A stretch of DNA of 64,000 bases from AC-32 sp038237925 (GTDB lineage: Bacteria > Actinomycetota > Thermoleophilia > Gaiellales > Gaiellaceae), in the NCBI GenBank assembly GCA_038237925.1, contig JBBRYF010000001.1, forward strand, positions 296,516 through 360,515, in the 5' to 3' direction. Below are positions 53,070 to 61,043 of the stretch, piece by piece; the stretch's first letter is position 1, and each line of letters begins with the position of its first letter. The translations under genes and the position numbers were made by a program. Under the pieces are notes generated by a model that made no database searches, had not been told where the DNA came from, and saw nothing but the letters and a program-made list of their open reading frames with translations.

Positions 53070-53112
53070 GCGGCGGAGGCTTAGTGTAGCGACGAGCGGG
53101 CAGAACGGAGCC

Positions 53113-53346
53113 ATGCTCGGACGATGGCTCAAGCGGGGCGAGAAGCGCCGCGCGAACAAGCAGCAGGGCGACCCGCACGCGCTCGACGTCGAGGGCGATC
53201 CTCGCGGCGGCGCGCAGAGCGATGAGTACCGTCATGCCGATCCGCGCGAGCTCGTCGAGGAGGACGGCGTCGTGATGAGCGGCCCGGGCGGAGCGCCGCA
53301 GGAAGACCTCTCGGCCGAAGAGCGTCGCGACCGCGACCGCGCCTAG
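53113..53346 (+). CDS. Small charged protein of unknown function
   Basis: 77 residues, ATG start 43 bases from tRNA-Glu on the opposite strand. Composition is dominated by Arg, Glu, Asp and Gly (MLGRWLKRGEKRRANKQQGD, RELVEEDGVVMSGPGG) with no membrane segment, so it may be disordered. I do not recognise it. The stop overlaps the convergent DUF1206 stop (CTAG, 53343-53346). Real coding is plausible but not secure. Confidence 0.45.
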   Translation: MLGRWLKRGEKRRANKQQGDPHALDVEGDPRGGAQSDEYRHADPRELVEEDGVVMSGPGGAPQEDLSAEERRDRDRA

Positions 53347-54191
53347 GCCGAGACGTCGCGGTAGCGCGCGTCGACCAGGCAGTAGAGCCCGTACGCGATC
53401 AACCCGGCAGCGGTCAGGCCCAGCAAGTACGACCCGTAGGACGCCTCGGCGAGCTTCTGCAACGCTCCGTCGAGGCCGATCGCGTCCTTCGGCTTGTAGT
53501 CGAGCGCGGCCTTGATCACGAAGACGCCGATGAGCGTGAACACGGCGGCGCGGGCCAGGTGCCCCACCAGGCCCACGCGGTCGCCCCACGTGCGCGCTGT
53601 GGCGCCCATCTCGCTGGTCCGCCACTTGTCCTCGAACTTGTGGGTGAGCCCGCGGTAGCCGTTCCAGAGGCCGACCCCGATCATGACCGCGCCCGCGATG
53701 CCGACGAGCCAGGTGCCGGCGGGCCAGGAGAGGACAACCGCTGCCGTCTTGTGCGCCTTCGCGTTCTGCGAGCCGCCGCCACCGGAGCCGAAGAGGATCT
53801 TCGCCGACGAGAAGGCGAGGCCGGCGTAGATCAGGCCGCGGCCAACCGAGCCGAGCCGTTTGCCCCACTTCTTCTTCTCGTCGCCCCCTGCGGCAAGCGC
53901 CTCGACGAAGCGCCAGATCGCGTACGCGGCGAAGCCGAGCACGAGCAGCGCCAGGACGACCTTGCCGAAGGTGTCCTGCGCGAGCGTGTGCAAGGCGCCC
54001 TGCCTGCTGGTCGCCTTGCCGCCGTGGCCCGCCGCGAGCTTGATCGCGAGGACTCCCACGATCCCATACGACACGCCCTTGGCGACCAGCCCGAAGCGCG
54101 CGAGCCACTCATACCAGCCGCTCCCGCTGCGCCCGCGCTGGCGCGCCTCCTGGACAGGCTGCTTCAGTCGCTGGTCGTCGATCGCGGTCAC
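53343..54191 (-). CDS. DUF1206-family membrane protein
   Basis: 282 residues from GTG 54191; an ATG at 54257 would add 22 residues next to the tRNA-Gln terminator and has no ribosome site. Three similar two-helix repeats: WLARFGLVAKGVSYGIVGVLAIKLA, RLGSVGRGLIYAGLAFSSAKILF and RVGLVGHLARAAVFTLIGVFVIKAAL, each followed by a helix (WRFVEALAAG, VGIAGAVMIGVGLWNGY, LGLTAAGLIAYGLYCLVDARY). This triple repeat is the DUF1206 signature. Inner membrane, function unknown. Confidence 0.85.
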   Translation of the reverse strand: MTAIDDQRLKQPVQEARQRGRSGSGWYEWLARFGLVAKGVSYGIVGVLAIKLAAGHGGKATSRQGALHTLAQDTFGKVVLALLVLGFAAYAIWRFVEALAAGGDEKKKWGKRLGSVGRGLIYAGLAFSSAKILFGSGGGGSQNAKAHKTAAVVLSWPAGTWLVGIAGAVMIGVGLWNGYRGLTHKFEDKWRTSEMGATARTWGDRVGLVGHLARAAVFTLIGVFVIKAALDYKPKDAIGLDGALQKLAEASYGSYLLGLTAAGLIAYGLYCLVDARYRDVSA

Positions 54192-54263
54192 CAGGCAGAC
54201 AACGGCCGAGCGCCTCGCAAAGGTGCGCAGGCCTCGGGGAGCTCGCAAGGCATCCAAAGGAAG

Positions 54264-54286
54264 AACCCGCCGGTTTGCAGCGGGTT
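54264..54286 (-). terminator. Terminator after tRNA-Gln
   Basis: AACCCGC (54264-54270) pairs with GCGGGTT (54280-54286) around a 9-base loop; on the minus strand the stem is followed by CTTCCTTT. It lies eight bases after the tRNA-Gln 3' end. Confidence 0.7.
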
Positions 54287-54293
54287 CGAGAGG

Positions 54294-54364
54294 CTGCGGG
54301 GCTAGGATTCGAACCTAGACTACTCGGTCCAGAGCCGAGCGTCCTACCATTAGACGACCCCGCA
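54294..54364 (-). tRNA. tRNA-Gln (anticodon CUG)
   Basis: 71 bases. Acceptor stem TGCGGGG/CCCCGCA with a weak first pair, D arm GTCTAATGGTAGGAC, anticodon stem CTCGG/CCGAG around CTCTGGA with CTG (reads CAG), T arm GGTTCGAAT, discriminator G. CCA is not encoded. Followed by a hairpin terminator at 54264-54286. Confidence 0.95.
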
Positions 54365-54399
54365 ACATGCCGTTGCGGCGGGGGGAAGTGTAGCCCCGC

Positions 54400-55071
54400 T
54401 CATGCGCTGGTGGCGCTGAACGCGGAGGAGCCGTGACGGCGCAGGCGCAAGCCCGGATCCTCGAGCGTGGAGGCGCGGCGCATCGTGCGCCAGCTGCCGT
54501 CGGGCCGCGCGAGTTGCAGTCCGTCGAAGCGGTACGAGTAGCGGTTGCACTGGGTCGTCGCCGCGTAGCTCTCGGCGGTCGCGATCGGGGCCAAGGCGCG
54601 GTGGCTGCGCGGTAGGTAGAAGGGGCCGGCGATTCCCGTAAGGGAGACGACGATCCAGGAGTCGCGGGCGAACGGCAGCTCGAGCACCGCGACCCGAAGC
54701 TTCTGGCCCGGGCGAATGCCCGTCTGGAGCTCGGTGTAGCGCGCGGCGTGGCCCGGCTGGGCAAGCTCGTAGTAGAGGCGGCCCTCGTTCGAGTCGCCGA
54801 AGGTCGCGAGGCCCACCTGGAGCCATTCGTCCTCACCGTGCGGGCCGACTCCGGGGCCGCCGACGCCAATCCAGCCTGCGACGTGGTTGGAGCCGCTGAA
54901 GACCGCCGGCTCGTACAGCATGCTGATCGTCGCGCCGATTCCGGAGGCTTTCGAGTCGCTGTAGAGCCCGGCGTACGAGTAGCCCTTCGGGCAGGCCAGG
55001 GCAGCGGGCACGAAGACCGCGGCGGTGAGGGCCAGAACCCCCGCGAGCAGAGCGATTCGAATGCGGGTCAC
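54400..55071 (-). CDS. Secreted protein of unknown function
   Basis: 223 residues, GTG start. Signal peptide (IRIALLAGVLALTAAVFVPAALA) with cleavage before Cys27-ProLys. The mature part is beta-rich: GWIGVGGPGVGPHGEDEWLQVGLA, RLYYELAQPGHAARYTEL and LRVAVLELPFARDSWIVVSL, which resembles Ig-like or lectin-type folds with several Trp and Gly. I do not recognise the family. Single gene between tRNA-Gln and the ABC exporter pair; no operon partner. Confidence 0.6.
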   Translation of the reverse strand: MTRIRIALLAGVLALTAAVFVPAALACPKGYSYAGLYSDSKASGIGATISMLYEPAVFSGSNHVAGWIGVGGPGVGPHGEDEWLQVGLATFGDSNEGRLYYELAQPGHAARYTELQTGIRPGQKLRVAVLELPFARDSWIVVSLTGIAGPFYLPRSHRALAPIATAESYAATTQCNRYSYRFDGLQLARPDGSWRTMRRASTLEDPGLRLRRHGSSAFSATSA

Positions 55072-55163
55072 TACCCCGAGAATCGGGCGCGCGCACGGCT
55101 TCGCGGATCCCTCGTTTCAGGGTGTTGTCGCTTCTGTTACGAAGTCGCGCGGAAGGCCGTGGC

Positions 55164-56969
55164 TCAGGCCACGTCTGCGGCCCAGTCGCCGTACAGCGAC
55201 GTGTACAGGCCGCGCTTGCGCATCAGCTCGTCGTGACTGCCCTGCTCGACGACCTGGCCGTGCTCGAGGACGACGATCAGATCGGCGTCGCGGATCGTCG
55301 AGAGGCGATGCGCGATCACGAAGGCGGTGCGACCCGCGAGCAGCGTCCGCAGCGCCTGCTCGATCTTCCGCTCGGTCCCGATGTCGACCGACGAGGTCGC
55401 CTCGTCGAGGATCAGGATGCGTGGATCGGCCAGCAGGGCGCGGGCGAGCGCGACGAGCTGGCGCTGCCCCAGCGAGAGGCGGCTGCCGCGCTCCTGGAGC
55501 TGCGTCTCGTAGCCGTCCTCGAGCCGGAGGATGAACTCGTTCGCGCCGATCGTCTCGGCGGCGCTGACGATCTCGTCCTGCCGCGCGTCGGGCCGCCCGA
55601 AGGCGATGTTCTCGCTGACCGTGCCGGCGAAGAGGAAGCCTTCCTGCGGGACGATCCCGAGCTGGTGCCGGAGCGACGCCTGGGTCACGTCGCGGAGGTC
55701 GTGGCCGTCGATCGTGATGCGCCCCTCGCGCGGGTCGTAGAAGCGGGCGAGCAGCTTCGCGATCGTCGACTTGCCCGCCCCGGTGTGGCCGACGAGGGCG
55801 ACCGTCGTCCCTGCCGGGACGTCGAGCTCGAGGCCGTGGAGCACCTCCGGCCCGTCGCCGTAGCCGAACCGGACGTCCTCGAAAGCGACGTGCCCCACCG
55901 CGCTCGGCAGCGGCCCAGCGCCCGGGCGATCGAGCACCTCGGGCTGCTGGTCGAGCACGTCGACGATCTTGTCGAGCGCCGCCGTGGCCGAGAGGAAGGT
56001 GCCATAGAGCTGCGAGAGCTGCTGCACCGGGTCGAAGAAGTTCTGCACGTAGAGCATGAAGGCGAACAGCGTTCCGAGCGTGACCGCGCTCTGAAAGTAG
56101 AGGTGGCCGCCGTAGCCGAGCACGACGGCGAGCGCCACGGTCGAGAGTAGGTCGACGAACGGGAAGTAGAGGCCGTTCAAGACGACCGTCTGCATGTTCG
56201 ACTCGCGGTAGTGCTCGGTCACCGCCTTGAAGTTGCGCATGTTCGTCTGCTCGCGCGTGAACGCCTGGACGATTCGCATCCCGGCGATGTCCTCGGCGAG
56301 CGTCGCCGTGACGAGGCCGAGCCGCTCGCGCACGTCGGCGTACGCGCGAGCGGAGCGCGTCCGGAAGATCACCGTCGCGACGCTCATGAACGGGATCACG
56401 AGCAGCGTCGCGAGCGCGAGTCGCCAGTCGAGGACGAACAGCAGGATCGCGGTGCCGATCAGCGTGAGCGTGTTCTGGACGAGGCTGGTGACACCGTCGG
56501 TGACGAGCTGGTCGATCGCCTCGACGTCGTTCGTGAGGCGGCTGATGATCACGCCGGCGCGGTTTCGCTCGTAGAAGCCGAGCGAGAGGCGCTGCAGGTG
56601 GTCGAAGAGGCGGTTACGGAGGTCGGCCAGGATGCGCTCGCCGACCCAGCCGGTCAGGTACGTCTGGGCGTAGCTCATGCCCCAGTTCAGGAGACCGGCC
56701 GCGAGGAAGGCGCCGACGATCCACCAGAGCTTCGTCAGGTCGTGCTGGCGGATCCCATCGTCGACCGCGTACTTGGAGAGGAAAGGCGGTGCGAGCGCGG
56801 TCGCCGTCGCGAGCAGCAGCGAGCCGATCGAGAGCAGCGTGCGGGTGCGGTACGGCCGCGTCAGGCGGACGAGCGTCCCGAGCCGGCGGCGCGTGCGGCG
56901 CCAGGACCAGTCGTCGACGCGCGCTTCGCGCTGGTGCATCAGGTGGCTGCCCGGCTGCCACACCCTCAC
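55164..56969 (-). CDS. ABC exporter subunit B (permease-ATPase)
   Basis: 601 residues. N-terminal six-helix exporter membrane domain, then a nucleotide-binding domain with Walker A GHTGAGKST, Q-loop PQEGFLF, signature LSLGQRQ, Walker B ILILDEATSSVD with the catalytic Glu, and an H-loop His (IAHRLST). The signature departs from LSGGQ, as in one half of asymmetric exporters. The start overlaps the stop of the partner gene (ATGA style, 56966-56969), so the two halves are made together. Confidence 0.93.
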   Translation of the reverse strand: MRVWQPGSHLMHQREARVDDWSWRRTRRRLGTLVRLTRPYRTRTLLSIGSLLLATATALAPPFLSKYAVDDGIRQHDLTKLWWIVGAFLAAGLLNWGMSYAQTYLTGWVGERILADLRNRLFDHLQRLSLGFYERNRAGVIISRLTNDVEAIDQLVTDGVTSLVQNTLTLIGTAILLFVLDWRLALATLLVIPFMSVATVIFRTRSARAYADVRERLGLVTATLAEDIAGMRIVQAFTREQTNMRNFKAVTEHYRESNMQTVVLNGLYFPFVDLLSTVALAVVLGYGGHLYFQSAVTLGTLFAFMLYVQNFFDPVQQLSQLYGTFLSATAALDKIVDVLDQQPEVLDRPGAGPLPSAVGHVAFEDVRFGYGDGPEVLHGLELDVPAGTTVALVGHTGAGKSTIAKLLARFYDPREGRITIDGHDLRDVTQASLRHQLGIVPQEGFLFAGTVSENIAFGRPDARQDEIVSAAETIGANEFILRLEDGYETQLQERGSRLSLGQRQLVALARALLADPRILILDEATSSVDIGTERKIEQALRTLLAGRTAFVIAHRLSTIRDADLIVVLEHGQVVEQGSHDELMRKRGLYTSLYGDWAADVA

Positions 56970-58768
56970 GACGCCGCCTCCAGCGCTTCGCCGCCGGCCC
57001 GCGACTCGACGGCATCCGCGAACTGGCGCTCGAGCAGCCCGTGCTCGTAGATGTCGCGATAGACCGAGCTCGTCTCGAGCAGCGCGTCGTGCGTGCCGCG
57101 GGCGACGATCCGTCCTTCGTCGAGCACCACGATCTCGTCGGCGAGCGCGATCGTCGAGAGCCGGTGCGCGATGATCAGCGTCGTCCGGTCACGGGTCGCT
57201 TCGCGCAGACCTGCGCGGATCCGCGCCTCGGTCGTGGCGTCGACCGAGGCCGTCGCGTCGTCGAGGATCAGGATCCGCGGATCGACCGCGAGCGCCCGCG
57301 CGATCGCGAGCCGCTGGCGCTGTCCGCCCGAGAGCGTGATCCCGCGCTCGCCGATGACCGTGTCATAGCCCTCCGGCAGCTGCTCGACGAACTCGTGCGC
57401 TTGCGCGAGCCGGGCGATGTGCTCGACCTGCGCCTCGTCGAGGTCGGGGGCGCCGAAGGTGATGTTCTCTCGCACGCTCGCGGAGAAGAGGAACGGATCC
57501 TGCGAGATCACGCCGACCGACCGCCGCAGCGAGGTGATCGTCACGTCGCGCACGTCCGTGCCGTCGATCAGCACGCGGCCGGCGGTCACGTCGTAGAAGC
57601 GCGGGACGAGCGACGTCAGCGTCGTCTTGCCGGAGCCGGTCTGGCCGATCAGCGCGATCGTCGTGCCCGGGGCGACGGCCAGGTCCACGTCCTCGAGCAC
57701 CGGCCGTCCCTTCATGTACTCGAAGCTGACGTTCTCGAAGCGCAGGTCGCCGCCCCCGGGTGGAAGCTCCACTGCGCCCGGCCGCTCGCCGATCTCCTCC
57801 GGCTCGTCCATGACCTGGAAGATCCGCTCGCCGGACGCGGTCGCGCGCTGGGACTGCCCGATCCACATGCCGAGCGAGCGCAGCGGCGTGACGAGCATGC
57901 TCAGGTAGAGGTTGAAGGCGACGAAGCCTCCGACGGAGAGCTGGCCGCTCGTCACCATCCGGGCCCCGACGAGCAGCACCGCACCCTGGGCGAGCAATGG
58001 CACCCACGAGATCAATGGCACATACGTCGCCCGCTGCCGGTTCGCGCGCACCGTCTCGCGGAAGACGTCCTCGGAGCGCGCGTGGAACTTCGCGGACTCC
58101 TGCGGCTCCTGCGCGAACGACTTGACGACGTGGACGCCGACGATGTTCTCCTCGGCCACGGTCGCGACGTCGGCGAGCTTCTGCTGGACCTCGCGCAGGG
58201 TTGGATGCGCGATGTGGCTGTAGCGGTAAGCGAGCGCCACGAGCACCGGCGTGATCGCAAGCACGATCAGCGCGAGCTTCCACTGGAAGACGAACAGGAC
58301 GGCGGTCACCGAGATCACGGTCAGCGCGTTCTGGAAGAAGAAGATCAGGCCGTACCCGAGGAAGAAGCGCACGCCCTGGAGGTCGACCGTCGCACGTGAC
58401 ATCAGCTGCCCGGTCTGGTGCCGGTCGTAGAAGCCGAACGAGAGCCTGACGAGGTGCGCGTAGAGGCCCTGCCGCATGTCCATCTCGACCGCGAGCGCCT
58501 GGCGCCCGGAGATCAGCCGGCGTCCCGCCATCAGCACCGCGCGCGCGAAGCCGAGCGCGACGATCGCCGCCACGAGGACCCGCAGGCGATGCGCGTCGTG
58601 TGGGCGTAGCGCGTCGTCGATCACGTGCTTGGTGATCCAGATCAAGGCCAGCTGCGCGACCTGGGAGCCCACCGCGAGCACGATCGAGACGATCAGCGAG
58701 ATCTTGTAGGGGCGCAGGAACCCGAGCAGCCGGGCAAATGTGTCGCGATATCGGGGCGTGTCCTGCAC
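56966..58768 (-). CDS. ABC exporter subunit A, degenerate-site partner
   Basis: 600 residues with six helices and an ATPase domain: Walker A GQTGSGKTT, signature LSGGQRQRLAIARAL, Walker B ILILDDATASVD and H-loop IAHRLST. The catalytic Glu of Walker B is replaced by Asp504, which inactivates one of two ATP sites. Combined with the LSLGQ signature of the next subunit, this is the pattern of heterodimeric multidrug-type exporters (BmrCD, LmrCD, TM287/288). Substrate unknown. First gene of the pair on the minus strand. Confidence 0.93.
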   Translation of the reverse strand: MQDTPRYRDTFARLLGFLRPYKISLIVSIVLAVGSQVAQLALIWITKHVIDDALRPHDAHRLRVLVAAIVALGFARAVLMAGRRLISGRQALAVEMDMRQGLYAHLVRLSFGFYDRHQTGQLMSRATVDLQGVRFFLGYGLIFFFQNALTVISVTAVLFVFQWKLALIVLAITPVLVALAYRYSHIAHPTLREVQQKLADVATVAEENIVGVHVVKSFAQEPQESAKFHARSEDVFRETVRANRQRATYVPLISWVPLLAQGAVLLVGARMVTSGQLSVGGFVAFNLYLSMLVTPLRSLGMWIGQSQRATASGERIFQVMDEPEEIGERPGAVELPPGGGDLRFENVSFEYMKGRPVLEDVDLAVAPGTTIALIGQTGSGKTTLTSLVPRFYDVTAGRVLIDGTDVRDVTITSLRRSVGVISQDPFLFSASVRENITFGAPDLDEAQVEHIARLAQAHEFVEQLPEGYDTVIGERGITLSGGQRQRLAIARALAVDPRILILDDATASVDATTEARIRAGLREATRDRTTLIIAHRLSTIALADEIVVLDEGRIVARGTHDALLETSSVYRDIYEHGLLERQFADAVESRAGGEALEAAS

Positions 58769-58777
58769 CCTCGAAAT

Positions 58778-59401
58778 CTAGCGTCCGGGCGTTTCCTCAC
58801 CGATGCGCGAGAGCTCTAGGCGCACGAGCTCGGCGGCGGCGGCGACTCGCTCGCGGTTGGCCGGATCGTTGAGCCAGCCGCTCGCGCCGGAAGGGTGCGG
58901 CAGCGGGACCGCGACCGCGCCGTCGCGCTCGAAGCGGCTGCCGACGCTCTCGGTGACGCTCTTCAGCCCGAGCAGCCGTCGGACGGCGAGGCCACCGACG
59001 GGGACGATCAACTCCGGGTGGATCAGCTCGAGCTCCCACTCGCGCCAGAATGCGCAGAGCTCCTGCTCGGAAGGCGTGGGCGCCCGGTCGCCGCGGCTGC
59101 TCGGCGCTCTGCCCGGATAGCAGCGCGTGACCGATGCGCAGTAGAACGCGGCGTAAAACTCCTCTTCGTCGAGCCCGAGCCAGCGGCGAAGCGTGCGGCC
59201 GGCTCGGCCGCGCCAGGGCCGGCGCTCCTCGCCCTCGACGATGCCCGGCGCCTGGCCGAACATGTAGGCGCGCTGCCCTTCAAACGGCTGGACGATCGGC
59301 AGCGACTCGAGCGGATAGCCCGCGTCGACGCAGGCGCGGCAGACGCGGTTGTCGCGCTGGAGCGAGGCGAGCGAGCGGTAGCTCGAGCGGCGGCGCGTCA
59401 A
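58778..59401 (-). CDS. Uracil-DNA glycosylase family protein
   Basis: 207 residues from TTG 59401, which overlaps the upstream methyltransferase stop (TTGA); a longer start would lie inside that gene. Motifs: an N-terminal CRAC pair (iron-sulfur type of families 4/5), FGQAPGIVEGEERRPWRGRAGRTLRRWL (uracil pocket), ELIVPVGGLAVRRLL and the C-terminal PHPSGASGWL. A base-excision repair enzyme. Only two Cys of the usual cluster are evident near the start, so cluster binding is not certain. Coupled to the methyltransferase. Confidence 0.85.
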   Translation of the reverse strand: MTRRRSSYRSLASLQRDNRVCRACVDAGYPLESLPIVQPFEGQRAYMFGQAPGIVEGEERRPWRGRAGRTLRRWLGLDEEEFYAAFYCASVTRCYPGRAPSSRGDRAPTPSEQELCAFWREWELELIHPELIVPVGGLAVRRLLGLKSVTESVGSRFERDGAVAVPLPHPSGASGWLNDPANRERVAAAAELVRLELSRIGEETPGR

Positions 59402-59985
59402 GAGCGGACGGCGACGAACCAGCGGCCAGCGAAGAGTGTCTCGCCGCCGCCGAGCTCGCACCCGAGCGTGTCCGGCTCGAAGTAGCGCTTGTAGACCTCC
59501 CAGCGAGAGCCGTCGTTGAGGATCCGCTCCTGCTGCTCCTTCGGCTCGACGTCTGGCCGCAGCGCGGAGTCGACGACGACGAGCTCGGTGGCGACACGGC
59601 GGGCTTCGGCGCGGAACCGCTCACGTGCCTGTGCGTCCAGGTGGCCGTAGAAGTGACCGGTGAAAACGCGCTCGAAGGCCTGGTCCTCGAACGGCAGCGT
59701 GAACCCGTCCCCCTGGACGAACGTGGCCTCCGGCGCTTGTCGGCGCGCCTCCGCGAGCATGCTCCCGCTCTGATCGAGCCCCACGATCTCGCCGGGCAGG
59801 TGGCGGGTGAGGAAGCCGGTTCCGCACGCGACGTCGAGCGTGCGGGCGGGCTGCAGCGCTTCGAGGGCGCGACACAGCGCTTCGACTTCCCCCTGCCAGC
59901 CGGGACGGTCGCGCTCCGCGAAACGGCCGGAGCCGCGGTACCAGTCGTCGTACTCGGGCGCGCGCCGGTCGTAGTACGCCTCCAC
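59398..59985 (-). CDS. SAM-dependent methyltransferase (class I)
   Basis: 195 residues from GTG 59985. YYDRRAPEYDDWYRG at the start and the SAM motif TLDVACGTGFLTRHL followed by VGLDQSGSMLAEARR and FVQGDGFTLPFEDQAFERVFTGHFYGHL are typical of UbiE/COQ5-like methyltransferases. Substrate unknown. The frame stays open far upstream, but that part lies under ftcD and is rejected. Divergent from ftcD by 18 bases. Confidence 0.85.
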   Translation of the reverse strand: MEAYYDRRAPEYDDWYRGSGRFAERDRPGWQGEVEALCRALEALQPARTLDVACGTGFLTRHLPGEIVGLDQSGSMLAEARRQAPEATFVQGDGFTLPFEDQAFERVFTGHFYGHLDAQARERFRAEARRVATELVVVDSALRPDVEPKEQQERILNDGSRWEVYKRYFEPDTLGCELGGGETLFAGRWFVAVRS

Positions 59986-60003
59986 GCTTCCTAGACTACG
60001 TCC

Positions 60004-60885
60004 GTGGTGCGGCCGCTCGAGTCGGTCCCGAACTTCTCGGAAGGGCGAGACCGTGTGACCATCGATGCGCTCGCGCAGGCGCTCGGCTCGCGGGCGCGGC
60101 TGCTCGACGTCCACGCTGACGAGGACCACAACCGTTCGGTCTTCACGCTCGTCGGCTCTGGCGAGGAGCTCGTCGCGGCGTTGCTCGCCGGGATCGCCTG
60201 TGCCGCCGAGCGGATCGACCTCCAACGGCACGAGGGCGCTCATCCGCGGATCGGCTCGGCAGACGTCGTGCCGATTGTGCCGTTGGATCCGGAGGACGCG
60301 GAGGCGGCTCGCGAAGCGGCGCTCGCGCTCGGCCTGCGGGTCGGAGAGGAGCTCTCGCTGCCGGTGTTCCTGTACGGCGACGTGGGGGACGGCCGTGGTC
60401 CGGCGTTCTTCCGCACCGGCGGCCCCGGCGAGCTGCAGCGGCGGATCGACGCGGACGAGGTCTCGCCGGACTTCGGGCCCGGCCGACTCTCGGACGCGGC
60501 CGGCGGGGTCCTCGTGGGCGTGCGGCGGCCGCTGATTGCCTTCAACGTCAATTTGCGTGGATCGCTCGACGCGGCGCGCGAGACAGCAGCCGTGGTGCGC
60601 GAGGCCGGCGGCGGCTTTCCCGGCGTGCGGGCGCTCGGGCTCGAGCTGCCGCGGGCCGGGCTCGTGCAGGTGAGCATGAACGTCGAGGACTGGGAGACCG
60701 CCGCGCTGCACGAGATCGTCGCGCAAGTGGAGCGCGAGGCGGCGAGCCGCGGTGCGGAGCTCGTCGGCTCAGAGCTGGTTGGGCTGATGCCCGCGGGAGC
60801 CGCTGCGGCGGCGGCCGGCGCAGCGCTGCGCATCGACGGCTTCGACGCCTCGCAGGTGCTCGAGTGCCGGCTCCTCGACGGCTGA
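60004..60885 (+). CDS. ftcD: Glutamate formimidoyltransferase
   Basis: 293 residues, GTG start. Formiminotransferase domain motifs: SVPNFSEGRD, LLDVHADEDHNRSVFTLVG, RHEGAHPRIGSADVVPIVPL, VFLYGDVGDG and IAFNVNLRG, plus GLVQVSMNVEDWE. The cyclodeaminase half found in the mammalian enzyme is absent, as in many bacteria. Transfers the formimino group of formiminoglutamate to tetrahydrofolate at the end of histidine breakdown. hutH and hutU follow after promoter-like repeat copy C. Confidence 0.92.
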   Translation: MVRPLESVPNFSEGRDRVTIDALAQALGSRARLLDVHADEDHNRSVFTLVGSGEELVAALLAGIACAAERIDLQRHEGAHPRIGSADVVPIVPLDPEDAEAAREAALALGLRVGEELSLPVFLYGDVGDGRGPAFFRTGGPGELQRRIDADEVSPDFGPGRLSDAAGGVLVGVRRPLIAFNVNLRGSLDAARETAAVVREAGGGFPGVRALGLELPRAGLVQVSMNVEDWETAALHEIVAQVEREAASRGAELVGSELVGLMPAGAAAAAAGAALRIDGFDASQVLECRLLDG

Positions 60886-60897
60886 CGACGCTCGCGG

Positions 60898-60999
60898 ACA
60901 GCCGTCACAGTTTCGTCACGGTCCGGGCACAGACACGTGCGAATCCCCGGGTTACGATCGCCTTGGGGAGGAGGCCGGGCGAACCGTACTAAGGAGCGG
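60898..60999 (+). repeat. Dispersed intergenic repeat, copy C
   Basis: CAGACA at 60930-60935, 17 bases, TACGAT at 60953-60958, then a G-rich leader and GGGCGAACCGTACT (60977-60990). In this copy the orientation points into hutH, and the repeat end forms a hairpin: CGAACCG (60980-60986) with CGGTTCG (60997-61003). Upstream GTCACAG and GTCACGG units occur at 60904 and 60915. Likely the hut promoter region. Confidence 0.75.
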
Positions 61000-61043
61000 T
61001 TCGGGTAACGAGCGGCGCGCCGCGACCGGGATACACTCGCGCG

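Noticed and set aside
59986..60726. Upstream extension of the methyltransferase frame
   Set aside because: Lies entirely under ftcD on the other strand; the methyltransferase fold begins at GTG 59985.
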